NCBI GenBank assembly: GCA_016871475.1
Contig: VHDG01000176.1
Coordinates: 1-7,544 of the forward strand
From: Verrucomicrobiota bacterium
GTDB lineage: Bacteria > Verrucomicrobiota > Verrucomicrobiia > Limisphaerales > UBA11320
Direction: 5' to 3'
DNA length: 7,544 bases
Below, piece by piece: positions 1-6,087 of this stretch; position 1 is the stretch's first letter; every line of letters begins with the position of its first letter. The notes under the pieces are model-generated. The model was not told the origin of the DNA. It did not search any database and saw nothing but the letters and a program-made list of their open reading frames with translations. The position numbers and the translations under genes are program-made.

Positions 1-703
1 TCGACGCTGGCAACAGACCATCCGGGGAACCGGACTGGTTTATGACTGGCAGTGCTTCTTCTGGGCGGTGCTGCTCTGCGCGGTGTGGTTGTTGCAGTCT
101 GCTCAGGGATCCATCCTGAAGGACCGGGGCGATTTTAACTCCAATCTGTTTCGTGCGGGAGAATGGTGGCGGGCATTTACTGCGACCTGTTTGCACGCGG
201 ACCTGGAACACCTCGGGTCGAACCTGATGACCGGTTGCGTCTTTCTAGGCCTGGCCATGGCATCGGTGGGTGCGGGGCTCGCGCTTTTGGCATCAGCGAT
301 CGCTGGGGCCGCCGCGAATGTGGCGGGGCTCTGGTTCCACTCGGGGCCTTATCATGGGCTCGGTGCCTCCGGAGTCGTCATGGCCTCCCTTGGAATCCTG
401 AGCGTTCAAAGGGTTTACTGGCAGGGAGGACAAGAGGGACTGCGAGGCTTCGCTCTCCGTGGCTTCTTCTGTGCCTTGCTCCTGCTCATTCTCTTTGGCT
501 TCAACCCAAAGTCAGACGTGGTGGTGCACGTCGCCGGGTTTTGTTTCGGAGCGTTGTCCGGGCTGCTCCTTCAACCGGCAGTGATCCCCTCCCGGCTCCG
601 TCTCCGGCTGGATCTTCCCTGCAAACTCCTGTTCGCTGCCCTTCTCTCCTTCGCCTGGTGGAAAGCGATGTCACCCGGGAAGGCTGCCATCGGATCGTTG
701 TGA
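1..703 (+). CDS. Rhomboid-family intramembrane serine protease, 5' end off the window
   Basis: The frame is open from the left edge (first complete codon at base 2), so the true start lies upstream; the GTG at 68 is only an internal candidate and would cut off part of the first membrane helix. Rhomboids cleave transmembrane segments inside the membrane. The visible signatures are GEWWR followed by a His-rich stretch HADLEHLGSNL (nt about 158-226, with the oxyanion Asn), the nucleophile motif GASG with Ser codon 368-370, and the catalytic His in HVAGFCFG (codon 527-529). About six to seven hydrophobic segments surround them, including the last one, LLFAALLSFAWW, near 622-660. All catalytic residues are present, so the enzyme should be active. 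It is followed 82 nt later on the same strand by the broken surface-protein gene; whether they are cotranscribed is not evident. The family is clear; the substrate is unknown. Confidence 0.9.
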   Translation, partial: RRWQQTIRGTGLVYDWQCFFWAVLLCAVWLLQSAQGSILKDRGDFNSNLFRAGEWWRAFTATCLHADLEHLGSNLMTGCVFLGLAMASVGAGLALLASAIAGAAANVAGLWFHSGPYHGLGASGVVMASLGILSVQRVYWQGGQEGLRGFALRGFFCALLLLILFGFNPKSDVVVHVAGFCFGALSGLLLQPAVIPSRLRLRLDLPCKLLFAALLSFAWWKAMSPGKAAIGSL

Positions 704-813
704 TCCAAACCCGATTCATAGCCTTTCCAATTCTCCTCGGGATGATGTAGGTTCCGTGCCATCAGCCCACGAAAACCATTGATGTATGTCGCCGGGGTAA
801 GCTCTCCCAACTG

Positions 814-1329
814 TTGATCCTCCTCTGCGGGTGTGCCCTGATCCAGGCCGGTGTGGCTGCGTATGCTCCTCCAGCGCTCTCGATTCAACTTCTTCCCGGG
901 AGCGGGATTCGAATCACTCTTCCCCCATCCGCTACCCGAGGGGCCGTGCTGCAGAGCACCCGGACCCTGTCGCCACCTGCCTGGAGCTCAGCCTTGCCAT
1001 TTGCATCCACAAAAGATGACGGATCTCTGATCTACCTCGCTCCGTTGCCTTCAACCTCGACGTTTTATCGACTTCTTCTCAATGCCGGTACAACTCCAGC
1101 CAGGGTGATCTCCATATCGCCTCGTCACGCGGAGACCGGTGTTGCAGTCACTCGCGAAAACATTCTTCGCCTCGACCAGCCACTCCATCCTGATGCTTTG
1201 GTCACTCCGAACGTTCTGGCTGCTGCACGCTTCGACGCTTCGAGTTGCTTCGCAGGAATATGTGAGCGCTTCAGACAGTCAGACGTTCCAACTGCCCGCG
1301 TTCACCTATCGTCAGGATACTTCGGCTGA
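814..1329 (+). CDS. N-terminal fragment of the broken surface protein (frame 1)
   Basis: This frame has no ATG near its front; TTG 814 is the nearest usable codon, but it would remove the charged residues RRGK that lie just upstream in the same frame. After a hydrophobic export signal (about 811-870), residues such as ALSIQLLPGSGIRITLPPSA and VLQSTRTLSPPAWSS (about 874-990) resemble the short beta domain common at the front of verrucomicrobial extracellular proteins, which ends in a phrase like FYRLLL (about 1063-1080). Next, ARVISISPRHAETGVAVTR and the following ILRLDQPLHPDAL (about 1096-1197) match the start of a bacterial Ig-like Big_5 domain. Beyond about 1243 the frame loses all domain sense and stops at 1329, while frame 2 becomes meaningful. 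I treat it as the front piece of the 786-5210 gene, not an independent protein. Confidence 0.5.
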   Translation: MILLCGCALIQAGVAAYAPPALSIQLLPGSGIRITLPPSATRGAVLQSTRTLSPPAWSSALPFASTKDDGSLIYLAPLPSTSTFYRLLLNAGTTPARVISISPRHAETGVAVTRENILRLDQPLHPDALVTPNVLAAARFDASSCFAGICERFRQSDVPTARVHLSSGYFG

Positions 1330-4300
1330 CACCGACCTTGATGGGCTGAGAGACTTGGCGGAGTTCATCATTGCAACCGATCCGACGAATCCTGACACAG
1401 ACGGCGATGGATTTCGTGACGGGGCTGAGGTGTCACAGGGGCAGAATCCCGTGGATGGGCGGTTGGCTGCCACGGGAATTGTCGCTTCCGCGGACACGCC
1501 AGGCACGGCTCTGGATGTCTGTGTGCAGGGCGATCGCGCCCTGGTGGCTGATGGGCCGGCCGGGCTGGCTATTTTCAACGTGTTCAATCCCCTGAATCCC
1601 CTGCTGATAGGACAGGTGGATACTCCGGGATCCGCTGTAGCCGTGGCTTGTTCGGATGAGCGGGTTGCGGTGGCGGATGGCCTGTCGGGGTTGGCGGTGG
1701 TTGATGTTTCGGACCCTGCCAACGCGCGCGTTATGCACCAGACCTCGCTGGGTGCGGATGCGACCGCTGTCGCTGCATCCGACGGGCTTGCCTATGTGGC
1801 GCTCGGCTCTGCTGGCCTTGCTGTTGTGGATATGGCCACGGGCATTGAGATCCACAGGGAGATCCATCTGGGGGATGTGGATGATGTGAAAGTGGAGCGA
1901 GGGCTGCTGTTCATACTCACTTCCACCCATCTGCTCTGCAGACGTGACTACTTCGGGGGACTGGCAAGCCTTGGCTCGTTGCAGATTCCTGGCGATGCAG
2001 CGCCGCTTGAATCGGGAAGGAAGATGTCCCTTTGTGGGAACAGAGCTTTCGTTGGAACGTTCTCCGGATGGTATCACGTTGACGTTAGCCGGCCTGAATC
2101 ACCGCAGGTGCTGGGAGCTCCATCAGGCCTTCAAGCTGCGGTGCATGATTTGGTGCATGACGGGAAAGACCAAGTGATCGCCATCACAAGTTTTTCCGGA
2201 GCCCGTTCGCTAGCGGTCTCGCTCTACGACGCATCGGTGCCATCGGACACGACCCGACTGGTGACATCCCACGACACACCGGGAGTCTGTCGTGCGATAG
2301 CCTTCCATGCCGGCCTGGCGTTTGTGACCGATACATTGGAGGGTTTGCAGGTGCTGAACCTCCGACCTTTCGATCCGGGAGTTGGAGCACCCACCGTGGT
2401 GTTTGACAGTATCTTCCCCGATGAGTCGGCGAGCCCGGGAATTCAGATCTCGGAAGGCCGGACATTCCTCCTCAACGCTGCGGTCCAGAGTGAGGGGCTC
2501 GTGAGGGAAGTTTCGCTTCTGCTCGATGGCCAGGAGGTGGCCTCCGCCGCAGCCTGTCCGTGGGAGTTCAGAGTGACGCTGCCGCTTCTCTCCGATGGCC
2601 GTGAAGAAGTCGCGCTTCAGCTTCGTGCTGTGGACATGGGGGGCAACGTGGCCTTCTCAACGCCTGTCGCAGTGCGCCTCCTGCCGTCGGATGGGGCTCC
2701 GTTGCTTATTTCCACTTTCCCCCAGCCCGGGGTCGAAGCTTATGATCGTGTGACTCCGTCCCTGACCTTTGATGAGCCGTTGGATGTCAGCCGGCTTGGA
2801 GGGAACTCAGTGACACTGATCCATCTCGGCAACGACGGAGTGTTGGGAGGTGGGGATGATGTGCCGGAACCGCTGCGTCCTGTCACCCTGGGTGCGGGTG
2901 GAAGATTGCTAACCCTTGTTTCCGAGCAACCGCTGTTACGATTCGGGGCGTGGTTGTTGCGAGTGGCTCCTGGTGCTGTAGCGGATCCTTCGGGGAATGT
3001 GCTCGCGACCGGCATTGATCTGCCCTTCACCGTGTCTCCCCGCCCTCCTACGATCCGATGGATCTCGGATGTGGATGGCAGCTGGCACAATCCGGCAAAC
3101 TGGGACCCCCCGCGCGTGCCGAGTGCTGGGGATCAGGTTCTGGTGATGCGCCAGAATTCGGATCCGGTGGTCGTCATTACCAATCGTGTTCTCGTTCAGA
3201 GTTTGGACGCCTGGGAAGCCCTGCAATTCCGGAATGCGACGTTGATTTTCACCAACGGCCATAGATCCGAGGTTCGCACCGTGGTCAGCGCGACCAATAC
3301 CACCTTCACCTTCACGGGCCCAGCCGCCTGGGTATCCATGGCAGGCTTCTCCAACGCACTCGATTGCAGCTTCGTTAGCGAAGGAGGCTCCTCCGGGGTG
3401 TTTCCGGATCTCCTGGCGTACAACGGCCTGGGGATTTCCGACAAAACCTTCGCTGCACGCGGATTGGGGAGTCGGTTGGATCTGCCCCGATTGAGGGACC
3501 TGCTGGCCCCGCTAGCTCGAACGGTCTTCTTCTTTTCTCCGGTGCTTCGAGTGCAGGCCATCGATGGCGGGTGGGTATCGTTACCCGTGGTCGGGCCTGA
3601 CCTGGAGGGGCGTGTGGATGTGGAAAGCTTTGGGGTGGGGAGCAGGGTGTCACTTCCCGAGGTGGTTTCGATGGCAGGGGCGCCTGCGACTTTTCACGGT
3701 ATTGAGACCCGAGATGGGGGCATCGTTGAGGTTGGGAAGCTGGCGTCCGCAGAGCGGATGAACCTGATCGTAGGAGGTCCGGACACGCTGGTGCTCAACC
3801 TGCTGACGCAGGCTGTGAGCGCGACCATCCTCAGCACGAATGGTTCATGGGTGCTTCCGAGCTTGTTACACCTTGATTCCAGCTCGGTTCTTGCGCGCAG
3901 CAATGCGGTGATCCGCCTGCCGGCACTCGTGAGGCAGACGAGCTCTGGTTCCGAGATGACCTGGAGTGCGGATGGTGCAGGAGCCCGGATTGAGTTCCCT
4001 TCGTTGTCGGAAGCCGAAGGACCTCTAAGAGTCGCGGGCTTACCCCGCCTTCGGATTGAGAGCCTGCGCGGTGGACGTATGGATTTCCCTGCGCTGACGG
4101 TGCTGACCAACGGTCGTTGGACGATCAAGGTGGAGGGGCAGGGGAGTGAGGTGTTGATGCCAGCGGTGGCGCGATTGGCTGGACACGATGCGGCATCCCG
4201 GTCGCTGGTGGATGTGCAGGCGAAAGGCGTCCTAACCCTGCCGCTCCTGGAGCGTGTGGAGCGTGTGGATCTGCTTCTGGATTCTGACGCCGGGTATTCG

Positions 4301-4918
4301 ACCCGGAACCTCACGCATCTATTGCATGGGCAACTTGAAGCCCGTGGCTTCTCGCCGATCCTGAGCCGGGTCGTTGATGCCACAGGGAATGGGTTCCTTG
4401 CGCAAGGTGGGGCGGTGATCGCGCTGCCCGGGGTTACGTCGCTGAACGTATCGGTGCCCAAACTCTGGCGCGCGGACGGGGCGGGGAGCAGACTCGATTT
4501 TGGGAATCTGATCGATGTTACGGGACCCACGACAGCCGGTGGACTTCCGAAGCTCGAGATTCATGCCATCAATGGGGGCGTTGTGGACTGTGGTGGTGTC
4601 GTGTCCATCCGTACAGGTCGCTTCGCGTTTTTTGCTGACAATCCAGGAAGCCGGGTGAGCTTTACCGGGCTTACGAATTTTCATGCAACGACATTCCCGA
4701 CCGTTTCAAGCGCCCGCAGCGGGACCGTGCAGCTCTCGATGGCAGGGGGCAATGTCCGTGGTGCGGACCCTTCAGATCACCGGAGATGGAATCCTGGAGT
4801 CCGGCCCAGTGGTGCTCGGAGCCGGTGCACGGCTTTCGGGTGCAGGGACCGCCCGTTTCTCGGTCGTGAACGGAGGAGAGGTCCGGCCTGGCACATCGCC
4901 GGGCTTGCTCTCCATTGA
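1139..4918 (+). CDS. Main fragment: TSP3 / LVIVD propeller / Ig-like / beta-helix surface protein (frame 2)
   Basis: The longest open frame here has 1259 codons from GTG 1139 (ATG 1193 is the alternative), but neither is likely the native start because coherent domains begin only near 1235. In order: thrombospondin type 3 calcium-binding repeats with DTDLDGLRDLAEF and DTDGDGFRDGAEV (about 1316-1450); LVIVD-type repeats, probably a beta-propeller (about 1500-2375); an Ig-like segment (about 2395-2685); a Big_5-like domain starting PLLISTFPQPGVEAYDRVTP (about 2698-3035); a motif NPANWDPPRVPSAGDQVLV (about 3087-3143), typical of beta-helix entry regions; then a long repeat region with GSR-x-L-P motifs (about 3450-4690). 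Sense is lost after SMAGGN near 4750 and the frame runs on to 4918. No enzyme motif is seen. Probably exported if joined to the upstream signal peptide. Confidence 0.7.
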   Translation: MLQSLAKTFFASTSHSILMLWSLRTFWLLHASTLRVASQEYVSASDSQTFQLPAFTYRQDTSADTDLDGLRDLAEFIIATDPTNPDTDGDGFRDGAEVSQGQNPVDGRLAATGIVASADTPGTALDVCVQGDRALVADGPAGLAIFNVFNPLNPLLIGQVDTPGSAVAVACSDERVAVADGLSGLAVVDVSDPANARVMHQTSLGADATAVAASDGLAYVALGSAGLAVVDMATGIEIHREIHLGDVDDVKVERGLLFILTSTHLLCRRDYFGGLASLGSLQIPGDAAPLESGRKMSLCGNRAFVGTFSGWYHVDVSRPESPQVLGAPSGLQAAVHDLVHDGKDQVIAITSFSGARSLAVSLYDASVPSDTTRLVTSHDTPGVCRAIAFHAGLAFVTDTLEGLQVLNLRPFDPGVGAPTVVFDSIFPDESASPGIQISEGRTFLLNAAVQSEGLVREVSLLLDGQEVASAAACPWEFRVTLPLLSDGREEVALQLRAVDMGGNVAFSTPVAVRLLPSDGAPLLISTFPQPGVEAYDRVTPSLTFDEPLDVSRLGGNSVTLIHLGNDGVLGGGDDVPEPLRPVTLGAGGRLLTLVSEQPLLRFGAWLLRVAPGAVADPSGNVLATGIDLPFTVSPRPPTIRWISDVDGSWHNPANWDPPRVPSAGDQVLVMRQNSDPVVVITNRVLVQSLDAWEALQFRNATLIFTNGHRSEVRTVVSATNTTFTFTGPAAWVSMAGFSNALDCSFVSEGGSSGVFPDLLAYNGLGISDKTFAARGLGSRLDLPRLRDLLAPLARTVFFFSPVLRVQAIDGGWVSLPVVGPDLEGRVDVESFGVGSRVSLPEVVSMAGAPATFHGIETRDGGIVEVGKLASAERMNLIVGGPDTLVLNLLTQAVSATILSTNGSWVLPSLLHLDSSSVLARSNAVIRLPALVRQTSSGSEMTWSADGAGARIEFPSLSEAEGPLRVAGLPRLRIESLRGGRMDFPALTVLTNGRWTIKVEGQGSEVLMPAVARLAGHDAASRSLVDVQAKGVLTLPLLERVERVDLLLDSDAGYSTRNLTHLLHGQLEARGFSPILSRVVDATGNGFLAQGGAVIALPGVTSLNVSVPKLWRADGAGSRLDFGNLIDVTGPTTAGGLPKLEIHAINGGVVDCGGVVSIRTGRFAFFADNPGSRVSFTGLTNFHATTFPTVSSARSGTVQLSMAGGNVRGADPSDHRRWNPGVRPSGARSRCTAFGCRDRPFLGRERRRGPAWHIAGLALH
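1227..1242 (+). repeat. Two-copy tandem octamer ACGCTTCG at the first frame break
   Basis: ACGCTTCG occurs twice in direct contact and is followed by another A. It sits exactly where frame 1 loses and frame 2 gains domain sense. Eight bases are not a multiple of three, so gaining or losing a copy switches the frame. Three copies would read continuously as ARFDASTLRVASQEY, joining the two sides without a seam. Only two copies are present, which is few for a classical contingency repeat. Confidence 0.8.
1500..2375 (+). repeat. LVIVD-type propeller repeats encoded in the surface protein
   Basis: Units of about 40 residues recur with the pattern A-x-x-V-x-x-x-x-x-x-A-x-V-A-D-G-x-x-G-L-A-x-x-x-V. 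Clear copies are ALDVCVQGDRALVADGPAGL (from about 1508), AVAVACSDERVAVADGLSGL (from about 1635) and ATAVAASDGLAYVALGSAGL (from about 1761). Degenerate copies follow, around SLCGNRAFVGTFSGWYHVDV (about 2030) and AIAFHAGLAFVTDTLEGLQV (about 2298). The phrase DTPG precedes three units. Repeats of this kind form beta-propeller blades in bacterial surface proteins; the ligand is unknown. Confidence 0.75.
3450..4690 (+). repeat. Beta-helix-like repeats with G-x-G-S-R-x-x-x-P-x-L motif
   Basis: A degenerate motif recurs: GLGSRLDLPRL (about 3462), GVGSRVSLPEV (about 3631), GAGARIEFPSL (about 3976), GQGSEVLMPAV (about 4138), GAGSRLDFGNL (about 4480) and GPGSRVSFTGL (about 4645). Between these are shorter rungs with a glycine pair or turn then V-x-L-P, such as GGWVSLPVV, GGRMDFPAL, KGVLTLPLL and GGAVIALPGV. 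Spacing is irregular, roughly 50-60 residues or multiples. This is the style of a right-handed parallel beta-helix stalk. It is a protein-level repeat; the DNA copies are diverged. Confidence 0.65.
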
Positions 4919-5210
4919 GGGGACCTTCGTTCAGGATGCCGCAGGCCGTCTTGCCATTGAACTGGGTGGACTCGCTCCTGGGGCGCAGCGCGATCAGCTG
5001 AGAGTCAGCGGCGCAGTGTCGTTGAATGGCTCCTTGGCTTTGTCCTATGTGAATGGATTCCTTCCCAATCCAGGGCAGGAGTTCTTGCTGATAGAGGGCG
5101 GATCCGTGAATGGCACGTTCAGCACTGTGACTGGAGGAACAGCTCCAAACGGCCGTGTGGTCACTCTGTCGTATGAACCGACGACGGTGCGCGCCGCGGT
5201 TAATCCATAG
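4683..5210 (+). CDS. C-terminal fragment: autotransporter-type beta-strand region (frame 3)
   Basis: The frame opens with ATG 4683, but meaningful sequence starts near 4765 with VVRTLQITGDG, exactly where the preceding frame loses sense. The segment GILESGPVVLGAGARLSGAG, then VVNGGEVRPGTSPGLLSIEG (about 4785-4920), then the phrases LAIELGG and DQLRVSG, is the classical pattern of strand-rich passenger ends in large autotransporter-like proteins. The later phrase FLPNPGQEFLLIEGGSVNGTF is also typical. The protein stops at TAG 5208-5210 with a polar end; no outer-membrane barrel or sorting signal follows. I read it as the C terminus of the gene starting near 786, separated from the main frame by a shift at the G5 run 4745-4749. 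Confidence 0.55.
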   Translation: MQRHSRPFQAPAAGPCSSRWQGAMSVVRTLQITGDGILESGPVVLGAGARLSGAGTARFSVVNGGEVRPGTSPGLLSIEGTFVQDAAGRLAIELGGLAPGAQRDQLRVSGAVSLNGSLALSYVNGFLPNPGQEFLLIEGGSVNGTFSTVTGGTAPNGRVVTLSYEPTTVRAAVNP

Positions 5211-5233
5211 GGGCATTCGCGCGCGCCACACGA

Positions 5234-5444
5234 TGCGAGCTTGGTTGCCTTCGCACGCTGCAAGGAACGTTTGCTGGTGTTGCTCACGTTCGCCCAGGAA
5301 GGCGCACCCTGAAGGGTGGACAACGAGCGGCGCGTCCGACAAGCGAGCGACTGACGAAAAGCCTGCGCCCAGGTTTGTTGTCCATCGCTTCAGGGTGCCC
5401 GGGCTATGCCCGCTTGGGCTGCGCAGCCTCGATCAAAGCTCGCA
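5234..5444. repeat. Palindromic intergenic element with nested inverted repeats (MITE/REP-like)
   Basis: This fills nearly all of the gap (5211-5454) between two convergent genes; no convincing coding frame is seen in the gap. The outer ends are a perfect 9-bp inverted pair, TGCGAGCTT at 5234-5242 and AAGCTCGCA at 5436-5444. Nested inside is a longer imperfect pair: GCACCCTGAAG plus TGGACAAC (5304-5324) against its reverse complement at 5377-5398, with 19 matching base pairs interrupted by 2-3 unmatched bases and a loop of 52 nt. The right side also has the perfect palindromes GCCCGGGC (5397-5404) and GGCTGCGCAGCC (5417-5428). The left arm contains a small stem CACCCT/AGGGTG around GA. No T-run follows any stem, so a standard intrinsic terminator is not supported, though RNA folding here could still end transcription from both sides. 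A dispersed genomic repeat is my inference. Confidence 0.6.
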
Positions 5445-5454
5445 ACGGGATCGC

Positions 5455-6087
5455 TTACTTTGCCGGATACGACTCGACAATGAACTGCCGCAAAAGGGCC
5501 AGTTCTTCCGCGCCATGGATGGTATGTGCTTTCGGATACTCCACCCACTGGACTTGGATGCCGGAAGATTTGAGTGCCATCATTTCTTCCTTCACCCGTG
5601 AGAACGGAAGCAAAGGATCCTTTGTGCCATGCGTCACCAGAATCCGTTGCGAGCGGGCCGCTGATGAAGCTTCCGCAAGGACCTTTTCATAGTCGGGCAG
5701 AAATCCGCTGATCCCGATGAGCGCTGCAAATCGTTCCGGATAGCGAAGACCCGTCTCCAGAGTCATCAGGCAACCTTGGGAGAATCCGAACAGCACGGTG
5801 TCAGCGGTTTTAAAACCTCGGGCGAGATTGTCCGTGAGAAGTTCCACGAGCAGGGCGCGACTCCGATCGATGCCCGGACGCATGTTCCCCTGGATGTCGA
5901 ACCACGAGTATCCCCCGTAGTAGAAGTCGGGGGCATTGACGAGCTGCCAGTTCATCCATGGGAGGTTCATCTCCTCAGGCATCCAGCGATACCCCGCCGA
6001 GCTGTCCCCCAGCCCATGCAAAACAACCATGAGTCGCCTGCTTCCCGCCACCTGTGCGGGGATGAACTCAGTTTGCAGCGTTGGCAT
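5455..6087 (-). CDS. Phospholipase/carboxylesterase-family alpha/beta hydrolase
   Basis: A 210-residue cytoplasmic hydrolase of the small phospholipase/carboxylesterase family (acyl-protein-thioesterase-like, EstB/YpfH type), which cleaves carboxyl esters. Seen directly: the oxyanion strand motif VVLHGLGDS (residues 21-29), nucleophile elbow GFSQG with Ser103, acid Asp157 in GTKDPLLP, and His188 in KAHTIHG. Length is normal and no signal peptide is present. I chose ATG 6085-6087 because the protein then begins MPTLQTEF just before the first strand and a GGGGA lies 11 nt upstream. The longer frame back to 6141 needs a TTG and adds a non-conserved leader deep inside the neighbour. The start overlaps the 3' end of the cytochrome gene by 20 nt (6068-6087), suggesting one transcript and translational coupling. 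Substrate unknown. Confidence 0.9.
   Translation of the reverse strand: MPTLQTEFIPAQVAGSRRLMVVLHGLGDSSAGYRWMPEEMNLPWMNWQLVNAPDFYYGGYSWFDIQGNMRPGIDRSRALLVELLTDNLARGFKTADTVLFGFSQGCLMTLETGLRYPERFAALIGISGFLPDYEKVLAEASSAARSQRILVTHGTKDPLLPFSRVKEEMMALKSSGIQVQWVEYPKAHTIHGAEELALLRQFIVESYPAK

Larger units (their letters stand above)
786..5210 (+). pseudogene. Giant modular surface/secreted protein gene broken by frameshifts
   Basis: Three consecutive frames encode parts that fit together as one protein. Frame 1 (to about 1240) gives signal peptide, a small beta domain and a Big_5-like domain. Frame 2 (about 1240 to 4745) gives thrombospondin-3 repeats, an LVIVD propeller, Ig-like and Big_5-like domains and a beta-helix. 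Frame 3 (about 4750 to 5210) gives the autotransporter-type strand-rich end. Every change is in the same direction (+1). Removing one G from 794-797, adding one copy of the octamer at 1227-1242 and removing one G from 4745-4749 gives an unbroken 1476-codon reading from ATG 786. That start would begin MSPGKLSQLLILLCGCALIQ, a basic-then-hydrophobic signal peptide, with a possible cleavage after VAA or AYA. No strong Shine-Dalgarno precedes 786. No beta-barrel, PEP-CTERM, LPXTG or C-terminal membrane anchor is seen. Role unknown; extracellular adhesion or binding is an inference from domain style. Alternatives are sequencing error, phase variation, or three separately translated pieces. Confidence 0.65.

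Noticed and set aside
571..888. Minus-strand open frame of 105 codons spanning the rhomboid end and the gap before the surface gene
   Set aside because: It overlaps the catalytic rhomboid gene and the signal-peptide region, shows no recognisable motif, and no ribosome site was found. It is the only frame with coding through 704-785, so it stays a weak possibility.
1193..1255. ATG 1193 followed by MLWSLRTFWLLHASTLRVAS, resembling a signal peptide
   Set aside because: The same DNA in frame 1 encodes the Big_5-like start (ILRLDQPLHPDAL), which continues upstream domains. The signal-like look is probably chance, although a gene caller might choose this start.
3694..4530. Minus-strand open frame of 278 codons
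   Set aside because: Its composition (Arg, Ser, Pro and Thr rich) is that of an antisense shadow of the GC-rich beta-helix coding sequence, which has clear repeats in the plus frame.
5150..5210. Possible GlyGly-CTERM or PEP-CTERM sorting tail that would make the rhomboid a rhombosortase
   Set aside because: The C terminus ends in a polar stretch TTVRAAVNP with no Gly-Gly or PEP motif, membrane helix or basic tail.
4671..5342. Minus-strand open frame of 223 codons covering the C-terminal surface domain and part of the intergenic repeat
   Set aside because: It is antisense to a recognisable strand-rich domain and shows no family motif.
5304..5428. Intrinsic terminator for the convergent genes
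   Set aside because: Stems are present but no T-run follows on either strand, so the repeat label is safer.
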